Source: Patiria miniata
Taxonomy: Eukaryota; Echinodermata; Asteroidea; Valvatida; Asterinidae
Length of the DNA: 64,000 nt
NCBI RefSeq assembly: GCF_015706575.1
Contig: NW_024037047.1
Location: 6,204,632-6,268,631 of the forward strand
Direction: 5' to 3'
Shown here: piece after piece, positions 1-11,534 of the stretch
Numbering within the stretch: the first letter of the stretch is position 1
How the letters are laid out: every line of letters starts with the position of its first letter
The notes under the pieces: generated by a model
What the model saw: the letters and a program-made list of their open reading frames with translations, nothing else
The model's database searches: none
Told to the model about the DNA's origin: nothing
Program-made: the position numbers and the translations under genes

Positions 1-315
1 TCAGTGATCTGAACCCCGACCCGGGAATCACTGAACTGGCTATATTTCTTGTGTAAAGTTGCCAGATCGAGGCTCTGCATGCCCATGGCGGAAGTGTGAA
101 AAGAGCGAATCGGGGCCTGAAGTTGGATATACAATGTACATGAAAAATCATATATCTATTTGCAAATTCCTAAATTATCAATGCTTGACATAGGGCTGTC
201 CATTTTTGAACAGTTTAGTATCTGATTACACAAAAGTGTGTTGGACCGAATATTCAGATATTCGAAAGTGCCAGCTGAAACTGTGCATAAAGTAAAAATA
301 CATGTATATTGTTAC

Positions 316-3300
316 CTGTATTTTTTCCTCTTGATCTTTGACTTTGTTGACGTCAGTTTCCCACTGGTCCAAGACGCTACCCAGCTGCTTGTTGTATTCC
401 TCTTGCAAACGGTTCCTGAAAATTAAAAGAGCAGTTTCTAAATTTCAAAATCTATATATTTTTACTCATCACATTGTGTAATGGGAGTTTGGTCAAATGG
501 TTAGAGACTGTGACTCATAATTAGAGGGTGAGGGGTTCGATTCCAGTCGCATATGCTAGCCATGTTATGATGTGTCCTTGAGCAAGTCACTTTACACCCA
601 CTTGTCTCTCCCCACCCTAACATGCCTGGAGAGTGGCAATATTTATTGTGTAGTGGTTAGAGACTGGGACTCTTGTTTAGAGGGTCAGGGGTTCGATTCC
701 CGATATGTCCCTGAGTAAAGCCCTGTCCGCACTGGACTTTTTTTGGTCAAACTAACCGAGACTATGGGTACTTTTCCCATTTTAAGTCCAGTGCGGACAG
801 CCTAGGACGTTTTCCTCTCAGTTACTTTTCCTGAGTCCAGCGGTTACTTTTACTGGCCAACTGCTGCCCAGGAAAACTTCCCACGCGCCCAGGAAAACTG
901 ACCGAGTCGCTTTTCCCGAGACGATTAGTCCAGTGCGGACAGTGCGAGTCGGTAAAAGCGGCTCAGGAAAGCGTACATCCGGCCCGAGCGCCCTGTTATG
1001 CATACAGAGACCGCACGTACCTGCACGTGCAGTGGCCGAACATTATGTAGAAACACGCTGCGGTGTATTATCAAGTCCGAGCGGTAAAATCTCGTTAAAA
1101 TATATATTTCAACGGACAAATACATACACAGAGAAGAGAGATCAAATTCTGAGAATTAATTTGCGGAAATTCTCTTTCTCCACCGATGTATGTTATTTTC
1201 TACGATCCAAATTCGTCCTGATACGCTACTGTAGTCATGCACGGAACATCATGGTCCGGTACCGTACGTAGGCCGTAGTCACTGGTTCCCGGCCCACATC
1301 ATAGCTTCGATTCTGTAAGCATGCGATGGGAACCAACGAATCACTGATGGCACTGCTGCCGCACGGAACATCGTACAGCGGCATGGCTTCGACGACGTGC
1401 ATCACAAATGCGTCAGAATTATAGGCCCTTTCGTCAAGATTTAGCGTGTCAAGATGAAATAATATCGTGTAAACGATTATGTTATGCATACAAATGGCGT
1501 GTGTAATATTACTGAGCGTATCGGTGGCTGAAAATGTGATCGGCAATTTGTTTTCTGCGTACGGTGAGTCATTATACTGACACTGTGACAGCTCGGTTAA
1601 TTCTCCCACGCGGTCGGGGTAAAATTTCCCGTGTCGAAAGTCCAAGTGCGGACAGTGGTCACATTTGAACATTTTTCATTTTACCATCGTCTCGGTAAAA
1701 CCTTCCCAAAAAAAAGTCCAGTGCGGACACGGCTTAAGCCACTTCACACCCACTTGTCTCTCCCCACCCTAACATGCCTGGAGAGTGGCAATATTTATTG
1801 CGTAGTGGTTAGAGACTGGGACTCTTGATTAGAGGGTCAGGGGTTCGATTCCCGATGTCCCTGAATAAGCCACTTTACACCCACTTGTGTTTCTCTACCG
1901 AGGAGAAAGGCAAAAATGGTTGAAACTTTGGCTCATGATTAGAGGGTCAAGGGTTCGATTCCAGCTACATATGCTAGACATATTATGTTGTTTCCTTGAG
2001 CAAGCCACTTTACACTCGCCTCTCTCCACACAGGAGAGGGGTAACAGTTATTGTGTATTGGTTAATGACTGTGACTCATGATTAGAGGGTGAGAGGTTCG
2101 ATTCCAGTCACATATGCTAGCCATATTATTTTGTGTCCTCAGCAAGCCACTTTACACCACTACATGTCTCTCTCCACCGAGGAGAGAGGCAATAGTTATT
2201 GTGCAGTGGTAAGAGACTGTTGCTCATGATTAGAGGGTCAGGGGTTCAATTCCAGCTGCATATGCTAGTCATATTATGATGTGTCCTTCGGCAAGTCACT
2301 TCACACCCACTTGTCCCTCTCCACCCAGAAGAGAGGCAATAGTTACATGTATTGCAGGGGAAATAGTTACATACATCACAGACTAGCAATAGTTGCTTGG
2401 GACCAACCTGCAATAGGCCGCAATACTATCCAGGAGTGAAAAAAGTATTCGCATTTGTTCAATATGAAGGAATTAGAGACACCATTCACAAAACGGCCAT
2501 TCTCTTAACATGATCAAACAACTTGCTAAATTTCATATGACTTGCTACGACTCAACTTGTTCTTCAACAAATTGGAAGTAAATTAAGGAAAAATCCAGAA
2601 ACTTCTAACAGACTTTAAAAAAGTTGGAACGTACCCGTTCTGTATGGAATGTTCCTTTTAGGAGCACTGTGTGCTCTGGAACAGGCCATTTCTGAGTAAG
2701 TGTGCACGCGCATAGACCAACGTTCCCACACGGGATCACCTGGCCTTCCCGGGCAAATCCAACTGGGAACAACGCATGTTCCCAATTGAAACAGGCGATG
2801 TTCCCCGATGGAACATTCCAAGCTTTCAGACTTTTGAGACGTTCCCTAAAACGAGAATCTTGCCTCTCTGTTTGCTGCATCTTCCAGATTTTCTCAACCT
2901 TGGTGTTGGCCGACTTCAAGCTCTGCTGGGTGAAGTTTTCTAATCTCTTCTTCTTTGACACCAGGGATTTCTTGACGTCAGCTTGCGTGAAAGAGAAAAC
3001 AAAAGAGGTTGGTTTTTATTTATACTAAACATTATTGGATTTTTTCTTCTTCAATATTGAACAGAGAAATTGACTGGAGCAGGGTTTGAACCTGAAACCT
3101 TTGAATTGCCATTATTTTGCTATCCAACTCTATACTGGCAGTGCACCAGTATGTGACGTATGTAACTATTGGGGATTCGCCAACATAGGGCTGGATAGCT
3201 CAGTTGGTAAAGTACGGGAGCAGCAACCTGGAGGTCGCAGGTCCAAACCTCGCTCCAGTCAATTTCTTTGTTCAACTTTTTAAAATATGCACATACTCAT

Positions 3301-6300
3301 GTTCTTATTGTGGTTTACATGTATTTAGAACTTATTGCAGCTAGCATCATGACATTTTCTGGCAACCTTCAAGAATTTAACTTTTGGGTAGAGGTTCACA
3401 GTTGAATTAATTTTAAACATTGTAAACTAAAACTCAAATCTAAAAGTTAGTTTTTCTCAGGGGCTGAATTGTTCTGTTCTGAGTTCTTTGAAAATGTCTC
3501 CCTGTCTGTGTGTGCTATAAGACATACATTAGAAGTCGTATGAAATGTTCTTAATTCCTAAAAGCAATTTTTACCTTTTAGGTTTTGCAAGTTACTTTGA
3601 TAGTTTGTTAGGTTGTAAAATGCCATATTACATAAGAGTTAGAGACAATCCATGGATAAACGTATCTTACCTCCAAAAGTTTCCAGCATTGATTGCATCT
3701 CTCCACTGTAAATGAAAGTAATATCAACCAGTAGGCGTATAAATATTAATAACAAATGTGATTCTTTTGACTATAGATCAAAGGGGCAAATTGTTATAAT
3801 CAGTTTACTGGAGCACTGCCCTCATGCCCAGGAAAGTTTACAACATGGAGATAATTAGCTAATTTGAGTGCATGTCAGTTATTCCTGGGTGAAGATTATG
3901 GGTGTGCATTAACGGGTAGTTAAAGGAATCAGTACCCAATACAAACAACAGCACGGGTACCCATTTAGGTTACCCATAAAAGGTACCCATTAAGGGTACC
4001 CATTAAGGGTACCCATAAAAGGTACCCATTAAGGGTACCCATTAAGGGTACCCATAAAAGGTACCCATTAAGGGTACCCATTAAGGGTACCCATTAAGTT
4101 TACCCATAAAAGGTACCCATAAAAGGTACCCATTAAGGGTACCCATTAAGGTTACCCATAAAAGGTACACATGTACCCATTAAGGGTACCCATAAAAGGT
4201 ACCCATTAAGGGTACCCATTAAGTTTACCCATAAAAGGTACCCATTAAGGTACCCATTAAGGTTACCCATAAAAGGTACCCATTAAGGGTACCCATTAAG
4301 GTTAGCCATAAAAGGTACCCATTAAGGGTACCCATTAAGGGTACCCATTAAAGGTACCCGTTAAAGAAACGCAGCCCCAAAATTTTAATTTTGGAAGTTG
4401 CTGTTCTCGTTCATAAAAGGTCCGCACGATAATACTACCACATCAGTGTGTCAATACAGCAAAATACATGTGTGTAGCCTACATCGAGTGAGCTCTTGAA
4501 CTTAATGGTGTAAATTACATTTTTTCAAGTGTCATAAACATGAAACTCTTTTGTTTTCCCATGTAGCCTGCTTTTCGTTTGGAAAATTCCCCATAAACTA
4601 CATTCAAACCTTTCTTTTTCATTGTCTAAGAAGTTTCTGAGTAATTATGTGGTTAATTACGGGTACTTGATTCCACAATCTGGAACCGGTTCCTGACATC
4701 AGCAGTCGGGTACTCGAGTACCCGGTTCCGATGCACAGCCATAGTGAAGATGATTGAGGAACAACGATCATGGCCCTATCATGACCATACATTTATTAGC
4801 ACACAAATTTGCTACACTTGTCTGCTATACAGCAATTAGGTATTAGGTTTCATGTAATACATAAAGCTTAGGGGTGCACACCGGTAAATCGATCCGCCAA
4901 GCTCATGAATAAAAGTTATACCCTCAAAATATTCTATATTAGAGAGTTCTGAGCGCCGTAAAATTGGGGAATTGAAGAGATATGGTAGTGAACCTCTGGC
5001 CCGGACTTGGGGCTTCCAATTCTGAGCATTTTGGATGATATTGGGCTCGAAAGTGGCGCTATTTTGCCATGTTGTGGAGGGATCGTTTTTCAAGATGGCT
5101 ACTTTTCCGCTTTGGGGAAAATAGGGGTCGTCTTCTTTGCGTGATAATATCTCGAAAAGTCAATGGTCAACCCACCATAAATTGAAAAGAAATTGAAAGA
5201 TGACACATTGATCATCATTTTTCTGCGCAGCTTGAATACCTGTGAGAGTTTTGAGTATTTTTAAAAGAATTTTGAAGTATGGGCATTTAGCACTAGTGTC
5301 TATGGGAGTTTATTTGCAGGTATGCACCCTTAGGACAGTTCTTAGTTGATTTTGACTTCTGAATTATGAGCATGGGCTCCGGGCACCTACAAGACAGGGT
5401 GTTTTGCTTTTTTTACCACTTTTTTTACCACTTTCGAGAGCCTGTGGACGGTAGACACTGCGTGAATGTACTAGTTAAAAATAAATAAGCACAGAAGAAG
5501 GTGAACATACGCGGGCAAATGAACGGACTCAGCTCTATGAATCTCCAGCAAATAATCAACTGCGCACCGTTCAAACATTTGCTCCATTTTCTTTCAGTTA
5601 TGGCTCGCTGGCTTGCTAAGTGGCATGGCTCTCAAAAAAAGATAGGAACAATAGGACTTGTTTCTCTTTGACAGTTTACTAAGCATTTCATGATGCCATG
5701 ATCATGTGTAGCGGATAGCAAGTTGCCTATGATGTTACAAGACCACACTAAGTGATGGCCTATCTGGCAAGCTAACCCTATCGGTTCACTCTTGAAAACT
5801 CTCTATGAACAAGGTGAATGCTGAATCAAACGCAGTGTTGGGAATGTTGGCACTCAGATCCATGGAGTGCCATTGCCTCGTGGTTAAGGGCATTGAATTC
5901 GTGGTCTTGGGGTAATTCTGCGCGTTGTGGGTTCGAGTCCAGCCTGGGGTTATGGTGTGTGTACCCTTGGGCAAGGCACTTTGTCACTCATTGCTTCTCC
6001 CGACCCAGGAGTAAATGGGTACCTGTGAGGACAGAGATGGTTATTGTGATACTCCCCAGGGAGCTGAGATGGTATTTGGAATGTTTAATTGGCCCAATGA
6101 TCGGTGGTAATAATAACACTGTAAGCGCTGTGATTTAGTTTACTAATAAGAGCGTTCTTAGGCCAACAAAAAAAAGTCTCCGGTTTCTGGTATGCGCGCG
6201 CGTCGCCGTAGCCATGCGCGTCGGCAAAATGAAAAAGTTTTTTTTTCAATGAAAGATTACATTGTATGTCTCAAAACCGCCAAACTCGCTGGTTTGACTG

Positions 6301-8254
6301 GAATCCAGCTGCTGCACAATTTTAACATGTTTTTAGATTGGGTTATGGTCGAGAATAAGCTTTATGTGGCCTCTCTGGACTCCCATATATTTGCACTAAG
6401 TTTAGTCGGGCACCTTTGCAGTCATCAGCCGACATTTGAAGCAAAAAAGTCAGGTAAAAAAAAAAAAGCCGCGTCGCCGCACCACTTTTGGGGCAAGCTC
6501 CATACCAGAAACCGGAGACTTTTTTTTTTTGGCCTTAAATGCCGATTATCATTATTATTATTATTATTATCCAAATTCACCATCGTGCACCCTCAATTCC
6601 TAGAAGCTGGATGGTTTGCTTACTCAAAGTTGGTGTTTGCTTGTGGAAGGCTACATGTTTCTTCATCGTCCTCCTCCACTTCTTGGTAAAATCGTTTCTT
6701 GCTGGCCTTCGCAGCTGACGGGGCTTCATCTAATACATGATTTCAATATATTTATGATGAAGAAATTTCTGTATTTATCTTCAAGCATGGCAATTGTTAA
6801 AGACTAATTTCACTGACTTAAGGTGGAAGGGGTGATCTCACGCAACTGCCCAAAGTGTGCACTCAAAAAGACTCTTCAAAATGCATTCAAATCTCAAAAT
6901 CATGAAACTTTTAAGAATCTGATGAAGGATACATGTATTTGCCTAAATGCAGTATGAGTTCGGTATTTCAACTGCGCATGCGCGCAATGATATGGTCATG
7001 GGCCATTCGGGATAATCGAACGCTCATCGAAGGCACATAAAAACGCGCAAGGAGACAGCCATATGACAATCGGGCATTAATAACGAGCAGATTGGGCATT
7101 CACGTAACATGAATTTGCAATGCCTAGACAATGATTTCCTCAACCAGTACACAGTGCTCATCTTAAAGGGACACTAGGTCCTGGAACAGCCCAATTGGGC
7201 TACAAAACGCGCTTTGAATGAGATTATGTTAACTGGAAAGAACTTTTAAAACTAGGATAGAAACATCCACACAACTATCCTTTAAAAACTGGGCGTTTTT
7301 GTGTTACTCCTGTATTATGCGTGCAAGAACGAATTTCGGGGTCCACTTTTTCGGGGTCCCATAAATTCGAGCCGTTTGGATGCTAGTTGTGATTTCATTC
7401 GTACGCTTAAAGTGTTCGCCTTTTGCGGACGTTGAAGAAACCACAATTTTTTGGCATTGGTGATTGGTCGCCGCTGTACCCGAGACACACAACATGTATA
7501 TCGTACACTGTATGAGAACGACACGAAAAACTTATTCATACTCCGTCATGTCTGATGTAAACAACCAGGTTTTTTTTTTCTTTTCTCGGGAACAGTAAGA
7601 CATTAGGTTGGTTTCCTTTCAACCACATGTTTGAATTAAACTTGTAAACAGTCCAAAACATGACATTTTCGGGGATTTCAGGACCTAGTGCCCCTTTAAT
7701 GCAAAGTATGGTGGTTGCGTATGGTTCTCAGGTCGTGTCCTAATTACACGGCTTCGGCTTGAAATTACACACGCGCCAATGAGAAGCGGCTACATTGACC
7801 CGTGTGTTATTAATCCAGCCGTAGCCAAGTATATGAAATTCGGAAGCGGCCTCAGCTGACTTTTGCTCAGCACATAAAAACTGCTAAAGCTGAGATAGGA
7901 CAAAATAAATACTTATAAATCAATCAATCAATCAATCAATCAAAAAAGAAATTGATAAAGCGCATAAATCAAAAAAATTGCTCTAAAGCGCTGATGGGGC
8001 ATCAAAAAGAAGAAAAATTAGTGATGGTACACCTCCTGAAACAGGTGAGCTTTTAGGAGTGTCTTGAATGTATGCAGTGAGGTGGTATCTCTAATGTATT
8101 CTGGAAGTTTGACACGCTTACCTCTATTACTGCCGGTAGCCTCATCCTGGTTTTCGTCATAGAAATCAAACTTGTCCAGGGCCTGTTTGGACTTGTCTTT
8201 CTGAGTCGAGGCTGTGGGAGTGGCTTTCTTAGCCACTGCGGATGCACGTGGCAT
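316..8254 (-). CDS. SYCP3: Synaptonemal complex protein 3 (SYCP3), 5' part
   Basis: SYCP3 forms the meiotic chromosome axis (lateral element) as a coiled-coil tetramer. Exons seen on the minus strand: 8122-8254 (ATG at 8254, 44 codons, acidic segment FDFYDENQDE, donor GTAAGC); candidate 6655-6729 (acidic, EVEEDDEE); 3671-3705 (GEMQSMLETFG); 2864-2981 (ADVKKSL, then KKKRLENFTQQSLKSANTK and VEKIWKMQQTER); 316-415 (NRLQEEYNKQLGSVLDQW, then DQEEKIQ, donor GTAACA). The last three join in perfect phase and match, in order, the SYCP3 core: MLE-FGAD, KRKRLE, QKIE-VWK-QQ-QR, EYSQQ, QQWD and EEQEEK motifs. The 2864 exon uses a GC donor. Exon 6655-6729 does not phase directly with 3671-3705, so a small exon is missing or its donor is different; 4519-4597 fits both phases but has a weak splice acceptor. 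The rest of the coiled coil lies beyond base 1. The SYCP3 call is firm; the N-terminal exon structure is less so. Confidence 0.85.
487..2350 (+). repeat. Tandem tRNA-derived SINE-like repeat, interrupted
   Basis: About five or six copies of a unit of roughly 140 bases. Each carries an A-box-like GTGGTTAGAGACTG, a B-box-like GGGTTCGATTCC, then CATATGCTAGCCATATTATG, TTGAGCAAGCCACTTTACAC and a CTCTCTCCACC end. B-box-like copies are seen near 530, 690, 1840, 1950, 2095 and 2245. Pol III box spacing points to a tRNA-derived SINE or satellite. The array lies in an SYCP3 intron and is split by a transposon at 719-1734. Confidence 0.7.
719..1734. mobile_element. Harbinger-type non-autonomous element inside SINE array
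   Basis: Terminal inverted repeats begin AGCC(C/G)TGTCCGCACTGG at both ends and the insertion is flanked by TAA on each side (716-718 and 1735-1737), cutting a repeat unit whose halves rejoin as GAGTAAGCCACTT. A 3-bp TAA target duplication is typical of PIF/Harbinger. The end motif GTCCAGTGCGGAC recurs inside at about 786 and 929, so smaller copies are nested or the element is composite. No transposase is visible. Confidence 0.7.
3055..3279. mobile_element. Palindromic tRNA-derived repeat
   Basis: The right half (3188-3268) looks like a decayed tRNA: GGCTGGA and TCCAGTC can pair as an acceptor stem, TAGCTCAGTTGG is a perfect A box, and GGTCCAAACCT is a weak B box. The left half repeats the same 3' end in inverse (GAAATTGACTGGAGC, then GGGTTTGAACCTG), giving inverted ends of about 40 bases. 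The D-stem and T-stem are broken, so this is a SINE-like relic rather than a working tRNA. Confidence 0.6.
3952..4372. repeat. Minisatellite, 13-bp unit
   Basis: About thirty copies of a unit close to AAGGGTACCCATT, alternating with AAAAGGTACCCAT. Each unit holds the self-complementary GGTACC. It lies in an SYCP3 intron. Confidence 0.9.
4872..5329. mobile_element. TTAA-class MITE, diverged copy 1
   Basis: Ends are GGGTGCACACCGGTAAAT and TTTGCAGGTATGCACCC, flanked by TTAG on both sides. The interior (AAATTGAAAAGAAA-TGAAAGATGA, TTTTTGAAGT-GGGCATT, GTCTATGG-AGTTTATTT) matches the copies at 16908-17390 (inverted) and 53127-53596. Non-autonomous; about 458 bases. Confidence 0.65.
5855..6140 (+). 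mobile_element. tRNA-derived SINE
   Basis: An A-box-like GTGCCATTGCCTCGTGGTTAAG and the B-box GTGGGTTCGAGTCC are followed by a conserved SINE body (CCTTGGGCAAGGCACTTTGTC, CCCAGGAGTAAATGGGTACCTG) and a tail near TAATAATAACACTGTAAGCGC. It is intronic to SYCP3 and on the opposite strand. Confidence 0.75.
6161..6534. mobile_element. Harbinger-type MITE, GGCC family, copy 1
   Basis: Inverted ends start GGCCAA/AAAAAAAAGTCTCCGGTTTCTGG, and the target duplication is TTA (6158-6160 and 6535-6537). Further copies lie at 9769-10127 (inverted) and 50655-51675. About 374 bases, with no transposase. Confidence 0.8.
7167..7695. mobile_element. TTAA-class (piggyBac-type) MITE
   Basis: Inverted ends AGGG(A/G)CACTAGGTCCTG are flanked by TTAA at 7163-7166 and 7696-7699. 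529 bases, non-autonomous, intronic to SYCP3. Confidence 0.75.
7917..7943. repeat. (TCAA)n microsatellite
   Basis: Perfect run of about six TCAA/CAAT units at the end of an AT-rich stretch, next to a SINE-like tail (GATAAAGCGC, CTAAAGCGCTGATGGGGCATC). Confidence 0.85.
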
Positions 8255-9768
8255 TCTTGCGTTCTGGAGTTATGCCAGTTGTTGGCCTTTAAATTTGTTA
8301 TTTCCTAACAAGAAATTCAAAATCTGAAGTAATGCATCTTGGAAATTGTATGTTTGCTATGTCAGTTTGAACCCCTAACTGCAATGTCTTTTGTTATTTT
8401 ACTGAGTCTAAATCCTTTACAGCAACAGATCAGGAATTAAACAATCAAAAGCAGGAGTTGGATAAATTAACACACAAACAAATGGCGGTTGGGGGAGGGA
8501 TTGTTGAAATTGCACCTAATTATACATGTACTTTCATGAGGAGGCTGCCACTAATTATCATTCACACAGGACCTGTTATTTTTCAGAAATAAAGAGCAAC
8601 TGAAGCCCCTCAGAACGAGTGAAAAAAATCTCTTTCAAGTTTAATAAAGAAATTAATTTTCTACTTAGTTCTGTTGTAGGCCTATGTACCCTGACTCGTT
8701 TCCGTGCAAATTACAAGTCAGTACAAGACAATCATCAACACTCGTCTGCTCACCATCTACCCTTGAAGCTAACATATCTCGAAAGTCTTGTACCTTTGCA
8801 CGTCCCGAAAAAAACAGTCAACTACTGTTCAGTGCCTTGCTGGTGTAATGGTCTCACTTATCCGGTGTGCTAACTTTTCTGATGGGGAAATTTCACAACT
8901 CGCACACGCGACATTGCGCAGTAGTGTACATTTTCACCAACACTAAGTTCTGTGCTGAGTTCTTTGGGGTTCTACGTTACAGGGTAACAGTAGAATCCTG
9001 AATTTTCGCAAGGCGCGCGCAGATCTGTACGATGGCGATGGCTCTCTCCTAGGCCCTCAATCTTTTGCTTTGACTGCTTATGCAGACATGGCAAAGAGAG
9101 TCGCCTCCTACAAAAAAAGGGCGATGGTATCATTTTCTTTCAAACCAAAAAAGGCCAAATTAAATGTATACCAATTTTTTTCTAATTTGAATTTGTATTT
9201 TTTTTTTATAAAAAAAGAAGAAGAAGGGACATTGACAGTCTCCATTCCGATCATAGGCCTATAAACAAATTTAATGACTAGAAGGGGATTTATTGAGGGA
9301 AAATATTTTTACTTGATGTTATTTTGTAAATAAAAAAAAAAAAACAATTGCCCAACTGTACCTACATGAGTTTCTCTGAAAAGTGGCCATTTAGACCCGA
9401 GTTCCTGGGTTCTTTGTTTTGATTTAGAACTAGGACAAGTTCTCAGAATTTGGGGCAGAAATCATCAGCCATCGATGTGCACAATGTTCGGAATTTGGTG
9501 GGGAATACACTGCTATTGTTTGAATATAAAAGGTCTTTCACAGTAATGCACCATCTTGTTCACGGGGGCAAAAAAGAACACGCGTTGCTAGACGCGGGCG
9601 CACTTTGGAATGAATGCATGATGACTTGAAAGCGCAATAGTGTTCCATTGATGATGTGTACACAGCAACGCGTGTAAAATTGCCCCGCGGGCAAGATGGC
9701 GCATATTACCGTGAATGACCTTATTCCTCTGTACAGCATTTATTTAGGAAAAGTAAGCAGGCGGATAA
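8255..9768. other. Intergenic, no gene seen
   Basis: This lies upstream of the SYCP3 start codon and should hold its 5' UTR and promoter on the minus strand. I cannot place a TATA box or a start site. The rest is AT-rich with A/T homopolymers and no open frame that looks coding. Confidence 0.5.
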
Positions 9769-10127
9769 GGCCACAAAAAAAAAGTCTCCGGTTTCTGGTA
9801 TGGAGCTTGCCCAAAAAGTGGTGCGGCGACGCGGCTTTTTTTTTTTTTTACCCGTTTTTTTTGCTTCAAATGTCGGCTGATGACTGCAAATGGTGCCCGA
9901 CTAAACTTAGTGCAAATATTATGGCAGACCAGAGAGGCCACATAAAGCTTATTCTCGATCATAGCCCCATCTAAAAACACGTTAAAATTGTGCACCAGCA
10001 GGATTCCAGTCAAACCAGCGGTTTTGAGACATCATCTTTCATTGAAATTTTTTTTTCATTTTGCCAACGCGCATGGCTACGGCGACGCGCGCGCATACCA
10101 GAAACCGGAGACTTTTTTTTTTTGGCC
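9769..10127. mobile_element. Harbinger-type MITE, GGCC family, copy 2
   Basis: Ends GGCC-CAAAAAAAAAGTCTCCGG and CCGGAGACTTTTTTTTTTGGCC are flanked by TAA (9766-9768 and 10128-10130). It lies inverted relative to the copy at 6161-6534 and shares its interior (GTCGGCTGATGACTGCAAATG, GACTAAACTTAGTGC). Confidence 0.8.
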
Positions 10128-10481
10128 TAAATGAGTATGTGACTGTAACAAGCTCAATTATCCACTGAATCCGCCTGGAAACATTAACACACCGAATAAT
10201 TACACCGCCCCACCGGGCTTACACAAAACGGCATTGATAATGATTGGCATGCCATGCCCATGGCACTGACCGTAAAAATGCATAGGAAAATCATATTTTT
10301 TACCACAAGAAACTGTTCAAAATTATTAGGCCCCCTATTGTATTAGAATTAATTTAGGCCTAGGCCCCTAGGGGGATTAAGACTAAGTTTTACTTGTTAC
10401 TTGTTAGGGCCTAGTTTGAAAAAGTCATTTGGGAATGATAAACAACATCCTCGACTTTCATTTGGGAAATACAATGTAATG

Positions 10482-10713
10482 GGGAAAAAATTCCATACTG
10501 GGCCACCACTCAGAGCTCCTGCACAAAGTCTATGGGCTACATGACAGAACATTTTAAAGTATTAGCCTATTAAAGAATTTTTGTACTCCTTAATTCCTTT
10601 AAACAGTGTTTCTTCATCAGATTTACAACTTTGGGTACTTTTCACTTAGCCGTTTTCAGGTCATATTAAGGAAAATGAGTGGTCACGTGGCCCAGTATGG
10701 AATTTTTTCTCTA
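10482..10713. mobile_element. Small inverted-repeat element
   Basis: Inverted ends GAAAAAATTCCATACTGGGC with CCAC(C/G) following, about 23 bases, enclose 230 bases without coding capacity. The target duplication is not clear. Confidence 0.6.
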
Positions 10714-11095
10714 TCGTCAGTCCACCTACAATGACGAGGATATGTTTTGACGCACTCGCATTCAATTTGCGTTGGACAACACGCGCGCGTTGCGTTATCT
10801 GCGTCACTTATGGTGACTCAAGGATATTTGCAAACAAATTGGAAATGTTTCTCAGTCCCAGATTCATGTCTTAAGTCTCATCATTTTTGCAATGACTGAC
10901 CTCCATCATGTCCATCGAGATGATAGGCCCTATGAAGGAAAAGGCAGCGTCAGGTTGCAACATTCTTTCCGTAATGTGATCAAAACTAAAGAAAAGAGGG
11001 CCCTACAATTACACTTAACAATCTCCCTCTGGCTTCCGTGAAAATAGCCACTGCCAACATTGACTGCACTGGCACTGCACTGCATTCTCCGTGTC

Positions 11096-11153
11096 GCGGA
11101 GTTGTGGTCGTCTGGTCTAGGAAAGCGGAGTTGTGGTCGTCTGGTCTAGGAAA
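11096..11153 (+). repeat. Two-copy 29-bp direct repeat
   Basis: The unit GCGGAGTTGTGGTCGTCTGG followed by TCTAGGAAA occurs twice without a gap, with no mismatch. The low divergence implies a recent slippage event. Confidence 0.85.
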
Positions 11154-11264
11154 ACGACTGTATCCTCGACCCTCCATAATCTGCGCAGGTAATGCTTGCA
11201 ACGCACGCGCGTGGTCACACACAAATGGAATGCGAGTGCGTAGAAATAGGACCGCGTAGCTTTA

Positions 11265-11534
11265 GGAGGTAATCCTTACTTTTAGGACCCAGTTCCTATA
11301 TAGGAAGGGAAAGACTCACCAAGACAGTTGACTAATTTTTTCTAAATGACACTCAAAATTGACATTCTGATACTTCTTGGCACATCTGAACAATTGGCAA
11401 TGACACCTTCTTGACTTCTAAAGACTGCTTTAGCCTGCAAAAGTCACTTTGGAACTGGACAGACATCTGCAAAAGTCAGTTTTGAACAGAACTCGTAAAA
11501 AATAGAGGTGTCCTAAAAGTAAGGATTACCCTTT
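11265..11534. mobile_element. Small inverted-repeat element
   Basis: Inverted ends GGTAATCCTTACTTTTAGGA face each other at about 11268 and 11530, and CTTTAGG sits on both outer sides as a possible target duplication. About 265 bases, non-coding. Confidence 0.65.

Noticed and set aside
1235-1672. Long open frame on the minus strand inside the 719-1734 element
   Set aside because: No recognisable transposase motif; it is flanked by inverted repeats and its composition is like non-coding element DNA.
2605-2863. Open frame continuing past the SYCP3 exon
   Set aside because: It runs beyond the splice donor into intron; the SYCP3 match ends at the donor.
3190-3262. Functional tRNA gene
   Set aside because: The acceptor stem pairs but the D and T stems do not, and it is part of a palindromic repeat.
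3952-4372. CRISPR-like or coding repeat
   Set aside because: A 13-bp unit with no unique spacers; a plain minisatellite.
6192-6689. 165-codon open frame
   Set aside because: It crosses a MITE with conserved inverted ends and a poly(A/T)-rich segment; the opposite strand carries a candidate SYCP3 exon.
10880-10960. Shared sequence between 10889-10960 and 18390-18480 as a defined element
   Set aside because: The similarity is clear (GCGTCAGGTTGCAACATT) but I could not find boundaries or repeats that define an element.
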